The notes under the pieces are model-generated. The model had not been told where the DNA came from and did no database searches. It saw only the letters and a program-made list of their open reading frames with translations. A stretch of 38,089 nucleotides of DNA from Chara braunii (taxonomy: Eukaryota; Streptophyta; Charophyceae; Charales; Characeae), in contig BFEA01000143.1 of assembly GCA_003427395.1 (NCBI GenBank), positions 1,590,955 through 1,629,043 on the forward strand. Direction: 5' to 3'. Made by a program: the position numbers and the translations under genes. Below, piece after piece: positions 10,478 through 21,399 of the stretch. Position 1 is the stretch's first letter. Each line of letters starts with the position of its first letter.

Positions 10478-10562
10478 GGGAGCTAGCTCGGGGGTAAAGC
10501 AAACTCGACCCCCAAATCTACTATCTGATAATCCTACACCGATACCTACTGAGCTAGCTCCC
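10478..10562 (-). repeat. tRNA-like element in R4 unit 1
   Basis: On the minus strand this begins GGGAGCTAGCTCAGTAGG, whose TAGCTCAGTAGG fits the tRNA A box. It carries GGGGTCGAGTTTG in place of a B box and ends GAGCTAGCTCCC, pairing with the start over 12 bp (10551-10562 with 10478-10489). The D-stem partner of a true tRNA is missing, so it is a tRNA-derived repeat, not a functional tRNA. A second tRNA 3'-half-like segment, GCACGGGATCGAGCCCCGG, faces it on the plus strand at 10405-10423. Confidence 0.6.
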
Positions 10563-11367
10563 ACTTCAAAGAAGGGGGAGCAACTCTTGTATATGTAAAG
10601 CAGCGGGGCCTAGCCCAACTAGTGGACTGAGCCTATTTCTAGTTCTGTGTTTGGGTGTACGCCTGTTGGTTCGAGTGCTTGCCCAAATGCTTGTCGGCTT
10701 GACGGTGTGTGTGACCCGCAAGGGTACTTGACTCACCGATAGGCCCGAAGAGTCGGTACTTACCTGTGACCGTGACATTGAGGGTTGCATCGGGGAAAAC
10801 ACTCAAGTAGCGGGTAGGCCGGTACCACACCAGTAGAGGTAGATGTGCGCGGCACTCGAGGCCGCGCGAAGGAAGACAACAGTTGGCATTTTTAGAGTCC
10901 CAACACCGGTCGTCGCCGCTTGGCGTGGTGGTGGCAGATTTCTATTGGCTGCCCTGGCCACGCGGTCGGGCTTATATTATTATTTTAGTCCGCTTTCGAG
11001 CCTACGGCGGCGCGACCAGCAGATTCTTCCCGTACTGGTTCCGATGCCTCTTGACTAGACCTAATTCGTTTTTCCCTTACCACCTGATACTTTGACTGAT
11101 TTAGATCGTGGTCGACACATCCCGCGCGACCTTTCTTATTATTTTCCTTCCAACCCTCCGGACCTTGTGGTCGGAGACTTTTAATTTTTACCAACCCTTA
11201 CTTGCTGTCGTATGCGTTGTATTATTGCGTATAACTGTCTAGAAATCTCGGCCTCATCGGTCCAGAAGTTTGCTTCACAGTGCCAAGCCAAAAAAAATCT
11301 CACTTTTTACTCCAGCCTGTCTCCGACACGGCGACTGGCGTCGATATTGCATCGAATGCAAAATCAT

Positions 11368-11397
11368 GAGCAAATACCCTTGTAAGGGTGTTTGCTC
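11368..11397 (+). repeat. Invariant 30-nt hairpin ending R4 unit 1
   Basis: GAGCAAA (11368-11374) pairs with TTTGCTC (11391-11397) and ACCCTT (11376-11381) with AAGGGT (11384-11389), with a T:G pair between the two stems and a GT loop. The same 30 bases occur unchanged at 17035-17064 and 22456-22485 although the units around them have diverged. Confidence 0.85.
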
Positions 11398-11501
11398 CGA
11401 TAGCGGGTAGGGTCAGTGCTAGTAGGTCCATGTGTGTGCATCTGTAAAAAGTCAGACGAATCAGTCTGACGCAGTCACACTTTCCGGGGTTGTGTAACGA
11501 A

Positions 11502-11755
11502 TATGACAACACACACACAGCCTATGCACACACAGACACAATCTATCCTCGCAAAGATACGCAGTCTGTCAACACACAGACAGTCTGTTCACATGCATAC
11601 ACGATCTGCACATACACAGACAACCTATTCTCACTCTGACGGTTTGTTCATATCCAGACACAGTGTGCATACACATAGAGAGTCAGTCTTCACACAGATA
11701 GTCTGTTCGTACGCAGGCACGGTCTACACACGCACAGACAGTCTGTTTAGGCGTG
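11502..11755 (+). repeat. Degenerate 38-40-bp minisatellite of CA and GTCTGT blocks
   Basis: Five to six degenerate units alternate CACACAGACA with GTCTGTTC. Where they meet they form the palindrome ACAGACAGTCTGT. Not seen elsewhere in the window. Confidence 0.6.
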
Positions 11756-11960
11756 ACAAATCAGTCTGCCTGTCAATCTGTTTGTATGTATGTTTCTGTT
11801 TATGTCGATCCTTGTCTTGTCTGTGCCTGGTTTATCAGGTTTGTCTGTTCATGTTTGCCTATCTCCAGTTGTCTGTGTCTGTGTCTGTGTCAGACTGTTT
11901 CCCTGTATGCCTGTCAGTTGGTCTGTGTATCTATCTGTCTGTCTGGGTCAGACTGTTATG
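11756..11960 (+). repeat. GTCT-type degenerate repeat
   Basis: Tracts of TCTGTCTG with TTTG variants, like those in R2 but not alignable as an R2 copy. Confidence 0.85.
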
Positions 11961-12560
11961 TCTAATTGTTTCCGTTCGTCTGAAACGACATTCACCCATG
12001 CGTAGTAGCGAATGCAGATCCAAGGTTCGATCCTTAGACTTACCTTGCCTGTGTAGAGCATTTGTATTGACCTTGAGAGTAGAACAAGTGGCCTGCGTAT
12101 TTGTAACAGTAGGTAGACCATCATAGGGTCCGCAGGCTGCAGCTGCTACACTCCGGAAAGGTCAAGGTCGTAGCTGCTACAGTGTCCGAAAATACCATGT
12201 CTGAAGCTTTTGAAAGGTCATAGCAGTGACCTTTTCGAAGCTTCCCATGATTAGGCTGAGGCAAGTGGGCAGGTTGTGGAGTCTACCCGTGTTGAGTCAG
12301 CAGTCCCCGTCCCAGTCAATCCTGGTTCAGTCAAGCAAACACCGCATAGGACTGTGTGCACTATGGGCATGTGAGAGGGCTAGACCATTGAGTTATAGAA
12401 GTATAAATCAAAAGACAGCTCCCAGTCATGTATTCATTCCCTGTGTGAGCCATGCGGAAGCGGTGCTACAGTGACTCATGTGAGGTGGTCTGAAGTGAGC
12501 GTGGAGACGAAGTTGGCAGGGAAGGAAAATGTAATCACAGCGTAGCGGTAGAAGCGTTCA
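11961..12560. other. Spacer with TATA box; no gene seen
   Basis: Includes a B-box-like segment (CAAGGTTCGATCCTTAG, about 12020), a minus-strand AGGTAAGT at 12038-12045, and blocks shared with 6200-6430 (GCTGCAGCTGCTAC-like, GTCAGCAGTCCC). A fold-back joins GAAGCTTTTGAAAGGTCA (about 12202-12219) with TGACCTTTTCGAAGCTTC (about 12227-12244), giving a strong stem around a 7-nt loop. No ORF of substance. Confidence 0.5.
12402..12409 (+). promoter_or_regulatory. TATA-box-like TATAAATC
   Basis: AAGTATAAATCAAA resembles the context at 2086-2098, and the upstream sequence is also related. It could be the core promoter of a repeated transcription unit; no transcript start can be shown. Confidence 0.3.
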
Positions 12561-13075
12561 TTGCCGCCATAGCCGTAGTTAGAGTTTAGTGTGTGTGTGC
12601 GTGTGAGCGGCGGAATAGAGCGCAGTGACGAACAGTGAGTTGTACGGGTACTGATGCGCCATAGCCATCTGAAGCGAGTATGTATCTGAACTGTGTTCTT
12701 CGTTACCATATCTCTGAGTTTTGAGTGGGCGCTTGTCGCCGGTTAGCTGTGCTGCCTGTCTGACTGACTGTCTGTGTATCTGTTTTTGCCCATCTGTATA
12801 TGTCTGTATGTCTGGATGTCTGTCGGACATTGTCTGTGATTGGTCTGCAACTTGTTCGTCTGTCTGTGTTGGTCGGTTCGTCTGTCCGACTATGTCTGTC
12901 GTCTGGTCTGTCCGACTGCGTCTCCAACTGTGTGTCTGACAGCGTTCTCCTACTGTGTCTTTCTTTATTTGACTGCCTCTGTTTGACTGTCTATGTCTAT
13001 CTTTCCCATTTCTTCTTCTACTTCTCCTTCTTCCTCGTGTTTCCTCCTCTCTCTTGATATAGTTCAATGAACTTC
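12561..13075 (+). repeat. Short TG tract and GTCT-type repeat
   Basis: A short TGTGTGTGTGCGTGTGAG stretch at 12589-12606, then degenerate GTCT/TCTG repeats at about 12750-12945, then a CT-rich stretch to 13055. ORFs on both strands are repeat translations. Confidence 0.8.
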
Positions 13076-13079
13076 GCAC

Positions 13080-13917
13080 AACACCCCCAACGATAAATCA
13101 TCACGGCCCAGTTATTTCACCGGACCGTCTATTTGGTAGGAGCCACGAGTGGTGGGTACAAGCGCAGTGTCGAAATCAGCATGAGCTGATGATTCGTGCT
13201 TACTGGCAATCCGCATCCAGGTCTGAAATTTACATTTGTCAATCCCTGTAAGTAAATAGTAATAACAATAATAACAAATAATAATAGCAAAAATAATCAA
13301 CAACAATAATACTATTATTATGATAATAATAATAATAATAAAGTGGCAATAGACATATACGGTTATCTCCCCAATTTGATACAGTATTGACATTTGAATG
13401 ACTGTTTCCAGGTACTAGTCGTCTACCTTGCAATGGCGACGATCCAAGGCGACCAGATAAGTTTCTCTTGCTACTTTTCCCGTTCTCTTACGCATGCACT
13501 CAGACAGAGACCTGCCTGTAATGCACGTTGAAAATCAGAGAAGTAAGATTCAGGCACGCGCAACTTAGGCACCTCAACAATTTGTTACCTTAAAGCATTT
13601 TTGAGATCCATTCACCAAACACTCCACAGTGCTGAACTCAACAACCCAATACCTGCATTCTTATCCAAGGTAGGTGACTCTCTTCCCTATTCTTCTCCCT
13701 GTGTATCTTTCTCATCGTATGTATCTCCTGGCTTTCCCCATGTTTTCTCCTCCCTGTGTTCGTATGCTGGTCTGTCTGTTTTCTGGCTTGTCCGTTTGCT
13801 TGGTTATTCGTGTCTGGCTGCCTGTTTGGCTCTATGGTCTCTTTTCTTCTCAGTGCAGTGCAACTTAGCAGGATCCTGCGCACATGCTACCCTGCCATTT
13901 GTTATCGCGCAGTACCA
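13080..13917. other. Spacer with TAA tract, donor-like site and GT-rich stretch
   Basis: (TAA)-like triplets occupy about 13258-13342. A possible exon-donor junction, ATCCAAG then GTAGGT, is at about 13665-13675, followed by CT-rich and then TCTGTCTG-rich sequence (about 13690-13860), the same order as in R1 and R2. No gene is supported. Confidence 0.5.
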
Positions 13918-13928
13918 ATAATAATAAC

Positions 13929-13987
<59 letters not shown>

Positions 13988-13992
13988 CAACA
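13918..13992 (+). repeat. (TAA)n microsatellite
   Basis: Nearly pure TAA run ending in AACAACAACAA. It precedes R3 copy 2. Confidence 0.95.
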
Positions 13993-14008
13993 ATGATCAA
14001 ACAATGAT

Positions 14009-14415
14009 AATGCAAAGAAAGACAAGCAATAGCGAACTTCAGCAATCAAACAGCATCACATACACAAAACCAGATAGTAATGACCTCGAACCAATAGCAG
14101 AATCGCATCACGAGATTCTCAAAATAAGAACACACCAAGAATTCATAATTGACAATGTTGAAGTAGTCCCATCATCATCAACGAAGAACCAGAGTTGATA
14201 TCCTATCTGGCGCTCGGCTTCCAAACTACATGTGGCAGATCCTATCTAGCCTATACTACGAAGCCGAAAGATGACGTCAACAACATTCCCAAAGTACGAG
14301 CATATGGCGACCAATGTCGCACACTTCCAGCACCAGGTATGTCTCGCACTACACTCACAACCTCGTTCCCAACTCACAGATTCCACTAGCACCCAAGGAC
14401 TACCATGCGCCTCAT
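14009..14415 (+). repeat. R3 copy 2
   Basis: Counterpart of 8643-9050, offset about 5366 bp. The donor-like GTATGT lies at 14337-14342 after ACCAG. Copy-specific indels show that reading frames are not consistently maintained over the full module. Confidence 0.8.
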
Positions 14416-14509
14416 GAAGCACGACATAGGGCCGTTCGGTTTGACGATATGTCTTTTTCTCTCTCTCTGCCTACGGTTTACCGGGCAGCTCTGTTTGTGA
14501 CGACATTTA

Positions 14510-14527
14510 TATATACACATATATATA

Positions 14528-14563
<36 letters not shown>

Positions 14564-14584
14564 CTTGATTATATAAATATTCAT

Positions 14585-14630
<46 letters not shown>
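14510..14630 (+). repeat. (AT)n microsatellites
   Basis: Two AT/TA runs (about 14530-14561 and 14597-14627) separated by TTACTTGATTATATAAATATTC-type sequence. These are the only long AT dinucleotide tracts in the window and sit just left of R4 unit 2. Confidence 0.9.
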
Positions 14631-14631
<1 letters not shown>

Positions 14632-15054
14632 CTTATCATACACGGTAGGTCAGACACACATACTTACACTTACAAGTAGTGAATATGTCCGTAGTTTAAG
14701 GGTAGATTCGTTCAATTTTGCTCGTCCATCGATGGAAATATCAAGGAGCAGGCCGCGGGATTGGAAATTTACCTGTCTGTCTCTCCTCCCCGTAGTCGTC
14801 CGACGTAGCTAGATGCGCCCCCAACTCGTAACGTGATCCTTCACGATGTGCATCACGCCGGGGTGGCTGCACAGCGGGGGGGGGGCACGTCAAAACACCT
14901 TCGTGCTTCTCAATAAGTCGGACGGATGGTGGATCCTCCTTCTCAACATCCCCGTCATCGATTGCACGGCTAGGTGAGTTGCTCTCTCCCTCCTTTCTCC
15001 CTTCCTTCTCTCCTCCTCTTCTTCTTCTTCGTCCTTTCTTCTTCCTCTCCTTGT

Positions 15055-15119
15055 TTCTTCTTCTTCTTCTTCTTCTTCTTCTTCTTCTTCTTCTTCTTCT
15101 TCTTCTTCTTCTTCTTCTT
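15055..15119 (+). repeat. (TTC)n microsatellite
   Basis: A pure TTC run inside the pyrimidine-rich part of R4 unit 2. Confidence 0.95.
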
Positions 15120-16092
15120 CCTCGTCTCTCTCGCGCACCTTCTCCTCTTCCTTCGTGCGGCTATCTTGTTTTCTTCATGCGACCATCCCCTCTACCTTTG
15201 AGCGGTCGTGCTACCATTTCGTCCTCCATATCCATGCTCACCTCGCTGCTTGCATGCGCACCATTTCACATCGCGCTCTTGATCGCTTACCAAGCCTGTG
15301 CGAGCAGTTTGCGCTTGCTCTCCCTCATGCCCGTGCGCATTTTGTCATCCCTTCCGCTCGCGCTATGCTGGTCCTCCTCGTCGTGTCGCGCTATCTCCGC
15401 AGCCTTGCGCACCTCGTCTCTTTCTTCTCCCTCCGTGCTACTCTTCTTCTCCTTCTCGCGCCCTTCTTCCTTCTCTCTCTTCCTCTCCTTCTCCCCCTTC
15501 TCCTCTTCCTCCTCCTCCTCCTTCTTCTTCCTCTCTACTTCTTCTTCGTCCTCTTCTTCTTCTTTCTCACTGCTTCTTCTTCTCCTGCCATGCGCAGCCT
15601 CACTCCCCGTGCGTACGACTTTTCTCCTCGCTCCTTCCTCCTCTCCTTTCCGCTCCTCGCTGCGCTCCTCTTCTGCTTCCCGCTTCCCGTTGCGCTCTAC
15701 CTCCCGCAGCTTTGCTATTCTTTGCGATGTGGCGCCACAGTATCGAGAGGTGTCGGCCCTACCCCCGCGACCTCGGCTGGATTCGTGGCCATAACGAGTA
15801 ACTTGAATGCATCGGCCTCGGTTTCAGAAGCGGATTCATTCAAGTGAATCATGAAAGAGAAGCTATGGAAAAAGAAGAAAATAAATAATAAGAAAATAAA
15901 AATAAAAATGAATCTAACTAACTAAATAAAAAAAGAAAAAAAGAAAAAACAGAATCTACTTACCTACTACCCTGTTGTGCCAATTGTCACAACGGGCTCT
16001 AACTGTAACCTCTCCGATTTTTGAGGTCGCGGGTTCAAGTCCTCGTCGCCCAATGTCGGGGGAAAAATGTAGCTCAATCATAGCAAAAAAAA

Positions 16093-16175
16093 GGAACTAG
16101 CTCAAGGCTCAGAGCAGATTCGATCCCTGTATCTCCAACTTGATAATCCACCCCGAAACCTATTTAGCTAGTTCC
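16093..16175 (-). repeat. tRNA-like element in R4 unit 2
   Basis: On the minus strand it starts GGAACTAGCTAAATAGG (A-box-like), carries GGGATCGAATCTG (B-box-like) and ends AGCTAGTTCC, pairing with the start over 10 bp. Against unit 1 one stem pair has changed from G:C to A:T on both arms. A tRNA 3'-half-like segment on the plus strand (GTCGCGGGTTCAAGTCCTCG, about 16026-16045) faces it. Confidence 0.6.
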
Positions 16176-17034
16176 AACCATGGTTAATGGAAGAGCTACT
16201 TAATGATATGTAGAGTAGTGGGGCTTCGGTCCACCTAGTAGCCCGAGCCCTCTTCTAAACCAGTGTGTGCGGATGTTTGCCGGCCCGCACGCCTGTCTGA
16301 GTGTTCGTCGGCTTGAGTGTGTGTGGGACCCATAAGGGTACCTGATTCACCGGAAGGCCCGACAGGCCGGTGCTCATTTGTGGTCGTGACTTTGTGAGGC
16401 ACGGCGGGGAAAACACTCAAGTGGCGAGGAAAGAGACCCGCGACACTTAAAAACAACGGAGAACATTCGGATGGTAAGTAGGCCGGTACCATACCAAGAA
16501 GAGGTAGATGTGCTCGGCGCTCGAGGCCGAGCAAAAGAAGACAAAAGTTGGCATTTTTAGAGGCCTAGTGTCTGCCATCGCCGCCTGGTGTGGTGGCAGC
16601 ATGTTTCTATCGGCCGCCCCGACAGCATGGTCAAAGCTTATATTAGTCCTTCAGTCTGCTTTTGAGTTTACGGCGGTTCGACGCACATGTTGTCCCATAC
16701 CGGTTGGTATGACGTTTCTGGACGCGATCTAATCCGTTCTTTCCTTACCGCCTGATCCTCTGACTGAGTTAGATCGTGGTCGATGCATCGCACGCGACCT
16801 TCTTTTGTTCTATTCCAACCCTCCGGCCCTGGCGGTCGGAGACTTTTAAATTTTCGCTAACCCTCACCTGTTATTATATACGTCGCGTCACTGTGTACGG
16901 TTGCCTAGAAATCTCAGCCTCAATGGTCGAGAAGTTTGCTTCGCATCACCAAGCCAAAAAAAATTCTCACTTATTACTCCAGACTGTCTCCGGTACGGCG
17001 ACAGGCGTTGATACTGTATCATATGCAAAATCAT

Positions 17035-17064
17035 GAGCAAATACCCTTGTAAGGGTGTTTGCTC
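17035..17064 (+). repeat. Invariant 30-nt hairpin ending R4 unit 2
   Basis: Identical to 11368-11397 and 22456-22485. R2 copy 2 is joined a few bases to its right. Confidence 0.85.
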
Positions 17065-17070
17065 CGACAG

Positions 17071-18330
17071 CGTGCTCCGCGGTCAGCGTGCACCTTTATG
17101 AGCCCTACCTGCTATTCCTTTCTCTATGTCTGTCCATCGTAGTCAGTCTGTCTGTTTGTAGGTCTGTTCTTTTTGTCTGCCTGTTTGCCTTCGTCTGTTT
17201 GCCTGTCGGTTTGCCCGCCTATTTCGCTTGTCTGTGTCTGTCTTCTCTTACAGTCTGTGTCTTCTTTGTATCTGACTGCCAGACTGGCTGTATTTGTCCT
17301 TTTGTTTGTTTGTCTGTGTCGGTTGTCTGTTTGTTTGTGTTTGCCTGTCTGTTTGATTGTGCCTGATTGTGTGTCTGACTGTGAGTCTGACTATTCTTGA
17401 CTGTGTGTCTGATTGTGCCAGACTGTGTGTTTGACTATGCCAGACTATGTGTCTGACTGTGCCAGACTGTGTGTCTGACTATTTGTTTGGTGGCCTGCAT
17501 TTGTCTATCTGCTTTCCATTTGTCTGTCTATCGCTGTTTTGTCCGTCCCTGTTTCTCACTCTCTCACTCTCTTTCACACACATGCACACACGTACACACA
17601 CACACAAACGAGTGTGGCCGTGCACATTTCCATATTCTAGCCGTAGATTCATCCAGTCTTGCTCATCCTACCGTGGGAAGTAGTGCGAGGCCCGCACAGT
17701 AACGATAAATAGGCAAATCTCCCTTCCTTTCTCTCCCTTCCCTATCTTCTTCTTCTTCTTCTTCCTCTCCCTCGTTTTTCTTATGAGGCCGAAACTACGA
17801 ACACGACCGAGGCATAGTAGCAATACTAGTAGAATTAAATAATAATACTAATAATAATAGTAATAATAATATGGTATTAATACCTATTAGTAATACTTGA
17901 AAGGTGAGAAGCAACGAAATGACAGGGTCCCTTTCTTACTTGGCACTCTGCATTCGGACCACCATCATGTAGTTATTACCAGTTCATGAACTGACTACGC
18001 ACCCGTCGATGCCAGCAGCAGAACTGACATGCAAGAAGATGTCCGCTCTCTCGGACAACGGCCAAGATCAGGTATGTGTCTTTACATCTGCATCCTCACC
18101 TCTCTCTCTGTGCTCCTGCATGTATGTCTTTCTGTTTGTTCTCTGTCTGTTTGGTTGGCTGTCTCTTCTTCTTCTTCTCTCCCTCTGTGTCTGCGGGTGT
18201 GTGGTCGCGTGTGTCTGCCTGTGTGGCTGGCTTTCTCTGCCTTTCTCCCCTCGTCTGTCTGGCTCTTGTCTGTCTGTTCGTTTGTCGTTGTTTGTTGTTG
18301 TTTGTCTGTTTGTGTTCGGTTTGGCATGTC
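17071..18330 (+). repeat. R2 copy 2
   Basis: Near-identical to 6430-7680, including the CA tract (17574-17608), the M motif (about 17626-17690), the AT-rich triplet tract and the cassette donor. Its left neighbour is R4 unit 2, while copy 1 follows R1, so the module has a defined left edge near GCGTGCTCC. Confidence 0.9.
18009..18071 (+). other. Exon-like cassette with GTATGT donor (R2 copy 2)
   Basis: 63 nt from ATG to CAG, then GTATGT at 18072-18077. The same 21 codons as at 7366-7428 apart from a silent change (TCC for TCG). Confidence 0.5.
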
Positions 18331-18339
18331 TGACCACTC

Positions 18340-19190
18340 TCATTTCTCCCTCTTACTCTCTTTCACACACACACACACACACATGCACACACTCATACAT
18401 ATACTAACACACCCACATACATAGTAGTAGTGTAGATTGAGTCATTTTTGCGCATTCTATCAATATCAGTACAGTAGTGTACCTTGCCATGTTCTAGTGG
18501 CAGATTTGTTCAATTTTACCCATCCTAGCGACGAAAGTACCGGTGGTTTTGCAGGCTTACCTGTTTTTTCTCTCTCTCGTTCCGCAGCGCTGCACGATCC
18601 GTCATGAGGTGCAACACACCGAGATCACGGCATGGAGAACACAACAGGCACAAGCGCGTATCCCAATGAGCCGGGTGATGATGGAGCTGTTGTCAAGGTG
18701 TCATCGGTAGGTGCACCAGGCATCCCGCAAGTCTCCACTTTCGTATGTGGTAAGCAGCGGGCGCAAGGGCACGGCTACTCACGCCACGTCTCTCTAGTGC
18801 CACTTCTAACCACACGGTCAGGTACGTCATTCTCACCCCTTTCTCTCCCCCTCTTCTTCTTCTTCTTCTTCTTCTTCTTCTTCTTCTTCCGTGCGTGTTT
18901 GTCTACATGCTCCCCTTTACAACGCACACGATCTGACACAATGTGCAGCATATCCAGACCGCGACATGGAGGATACGTCAGACTCAATTGCACCGTCCAA
19001 CAAGTAGGGTGGTGTCGGCTCATTCTCACAATGCCGTTCGGCTGAACCATCACACATTCGGCAAGTCTCCCTCTTCGCATTCGGTAAGTGGCGGGTAACC
19101 GGGCGGAACGACCCACCAATCGGTGCCAACATCTCAAATCTCACGCCCGAGACCTTGCTATCTTTCGACTGTAAGGGAGGTAAGTCGCCT
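18340..19190 (+). repeat. Mixed module: CA tract, M motif, TTC tract, donor-like sites
   Basis: A (CA)n tract (18364-18385), an M motif copy (about 18487-18540), a segment related to R4 unit 3 around 20170-20330 (shared GATCCGTC, GATCAC-GCATGG and CACAAGCG blocks), a GTAAGC site (about 18750), a (TTC)n tract (18851-18888), and further GGTAAGT sites (about 19083 and AGGTAAGT at 19178-19185). It looks like a truncated R4-type unit without the tRNA-like and hairpin end. Confidence 0.55.
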
Positions 19191-19199
19191 TCTCCGCTT

Positions 19200-19480
19200 C
19201 TTAGTTAGGATAATATTGCTATAAAAATCATAAAACAGTAACAACAACCATAACAATAGTAATAATAATAATAATAATAATAAATAGTGATAATCATGAT
19301 AATAATAATAATAGTAATAATAAAATAATAATAATAATAATAATAAAATAGTGATAATCATGATAATGATAATAATAATAGTAATAATAAAATAATAAAA
19401 TCATAATAATAATAATAATAATAATAAAAATAATAATAATAACAATAACAGTAACGATAATAATAGGAATAATAATAGGA
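19200..19480 (+). repeat. (TAA)n microsatellite tracts
   Basis: Imperfect AAT/TAA triplets with an internally repeated block, AAATAGTGATAATCATGATAAT, seen near 19283 and 19346. Confidence 0.95.
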
Positions 19481-19599
19481 ATTCAGTCGTGATTATTGAA
19501 TGTATACAAGCTATTTTCCTTGTTCGATACCGCATCGTCAGGGGTCATATTTGGGGAAAACGGAACGTGATTAGAATCAGCAACGATTACCAACCATCG

Positions 19600-19779
19600 G
19601 GTATGATTCTCACACACACACGTTTACCCGCACTCACACATATTCAGGCACGCACACATGCACACGTGCAAATGTAGGAATGCGCATTTCCATGTTATAG
19701 CGGTGGATTCATTCGATTTTGCTCATCCTAGTGATGACACTACCGTGATGACAACCGTGAAATCTTCGCTTACACACTA

Positions 19780-19873
<94 letters not shown>

Positions 19874-19880
19874 CCACACT
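19600..19880 (+). repeat. (CA)n tracts with an intervening M motif
   Basis: Broken CA repeats at 19610-19675, an M motif copy at about 19686-19750, then a long (CA)n tract at 19785-19873 with a few TA interruptions. Confidence 0.9.
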
Positions 19881-20726
19881 AACAAGTGTGACAATGTATA
19901 TTTTCATGTTGTAGCGGTAGGTTCATTCGATTGAACTCATCATATCGAAGAAAGTAGGTGAGGTCGCCGCGAGGTAGGGAGCACACATGCCCATGCATAC
20001 TAACGCATACGAACGACAATGTATATTCGCATGTTTTAGCGGTAGATTCTTTCTGTTTCGCTCATTCTGAAAAAAAAAGGTATCGCGTGGCTAGCCGCGG
20101 GGTAAGGGACTTACCTATTGGCTCTCCCTTTTTCCGTTGTTGTAGTCATTGTCGTAGTAGACAGCTGGACGCTCCGGTTCCGCCAATGCAGCCCGATCCG
20201 TCGCGATGGGCAGCATATCGTGATCACAGCATGGGGCACGATTGGCACAAGCGTGCCTTCCAACGAAGCCTGACGGATGATGAGTCCGCCTCAAGAGGTT
20301 GCCGGCCTCGATTGCACGGTCACGGTGAGTGGTCCTCTCCACCTTTATCTTTCTCCTCCTCCTCCTTCTTCCTGTCCTCCTTCTTCTTCTTCTTCTTCTT
20401 CTCCTCCTCCTTCTTCGTCGTCGTCTTCCTTTTCTCGCTCCCGGAATCTGTGTGCGTTTTCTTCCTTTTTTCTTGATATGTCGCATGTCGTCCATAGTGC
20501 CTCGCTCGTTCTTGTCCTGTCGCGCCCTCACTCCTTCCTGCGCGATAGCCTCCCCTCCCCTTCTCTCTCTCCTCCTTCTTCTTCCTCCTCCTCCTCCTTC
20601 TTCTTCTTCTTCTTTCGCCTCCCTCTTCTCTACGCGACCACCTCATTTCTTCCGCGCGGTCCCTCCATTGCTCCCTGCGCCCGCTCTTCCTTTCTCCTCC
20701 TTTTCCTCTTCTTTCTCCTCCTCCTC

Positions 20727-20785
20727 CTTCTTCTTCTTCTTCTTCTTCTTCTTCTTCTTCTTCTTCTTCTTCTTCTTCTTCTTCT
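20727..20785 (+). repeat. (TTC)n microsatellite
   Basis: A pure TTC run inside R4 unit 3. Confidence 0.95.
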
Positions 20786-21399
20786 TTCAACACCTCCTTT
20801 CCTCGCGACCATATCCTCTCCCCCGCTCACTCGTCCTCCCTCTCTCTCTTCCTCTTCTACCTATCTTTCCTCTTCTTCTTCCCACGCTCCTCTTTTCCTT
20901 CTTCGCGCGCCCTTTTTCCCTCTTGCGCGTTCATCCTGCCTTCCCCTTTCTTGCGCTGCTCCCTGCTCAGATCCCCACCTTGATGTCGTGGTCGCGTCCG
21001 GTCTCCGCTAACAACTGCTGGCCGTGCGTGAGTTCTCGACTGCACTGTCCACGGGCTCAACCAGGCCTTAGTCATGGCATACAGGCAGTGCCTATTTTCA
21101 AGGTTGAATCTGCCCGTGATTTTGGTGTAGATTCATCCATATCATTCTTCAGTAATGGCCTCGAAATAGGCGAGAATAAAAAGAATAAATAAGAATCTAA
21201 CTCTAACAATAAAAATTAAATAAATAAAAGAAAAATGACTTAATACTAACTAACTAACTGCTTATGCCACCTGTCGTGCATAGAGCACCACCGAGCCTAA
21301 TGGCTCCAACCAGCCACTAACTTATAGTGAAAAGGTCACGGGATCGAGCCCCGGCCAGCTGAGCCCGGGTGAAAGCTTTGTGGAGCTCCTGTGACAAAA

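Larger units (their letters stand above)
9447..11397 (+). repeat. R4 unit 1: M motif, TTC tract, tRNA-like segments, terminal hairpin
   Basis: The same order recurs at about 14690-17064 and 19890-22485: M motif (here about 9465-9525), a short segment with splice-donor-like sites (GGTAAGT at 9631-9637), a long pyrimidine tract with (TTC)n, an A-rich stretch (about 10205-10300), two tRNA-like segments facing each other, a GC-rich segment with GGTACC and CTCGAGGCCG blocks, and an identical 30-nt hairpin. A CT-rich run at 9391-9446 precedes it. No transposase or reverse transcriptase was recognised; it looks like a composite non-autonomous element. Poly-Ser, Phe or Leu frames come from (TTC)n. 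Confidence 0.75.
14690..17064 (+). repeat. R4 unit 2
   Basis: Same order as unit 1: M motif (about 14693-14740), a GC-rich segment ending in a GTGAGT donor-like site (about 14973), a pyrimidine tract about 830 bp long with (TTC)n, an A-rich stretch (about 15850-15950), facing tRNA-like segments, a GGTACC/CTCGAGGCCG segment (about 16480-16560) and the 30-nt hairpin. A minus-strand AGGTAAGT lies at 15958-15965. R2 copy 2 begins immediately after the hairpin. Confidence 0.75.

Noticed and set aside
10478-10562. Functional tRNA gene
   Set aside because: The A box is good but there is no D-stem partner, the B box is degenerate, and the same sequence is repeated in R4 with an over-long closing stem.
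19535-19565. Minus-strand CTGACGA followed by ATCGAAC
   Set aside because: The core needs GAAA and stems I and III do not form.
20268-20300. Hammerhead-like GGATGATGAGTCCG segment in R4 unit 3
   Set aside because: It has TGATGAGTC but lacks the CTGATGA core start, has no GAAA in the right place and no matching stem III.
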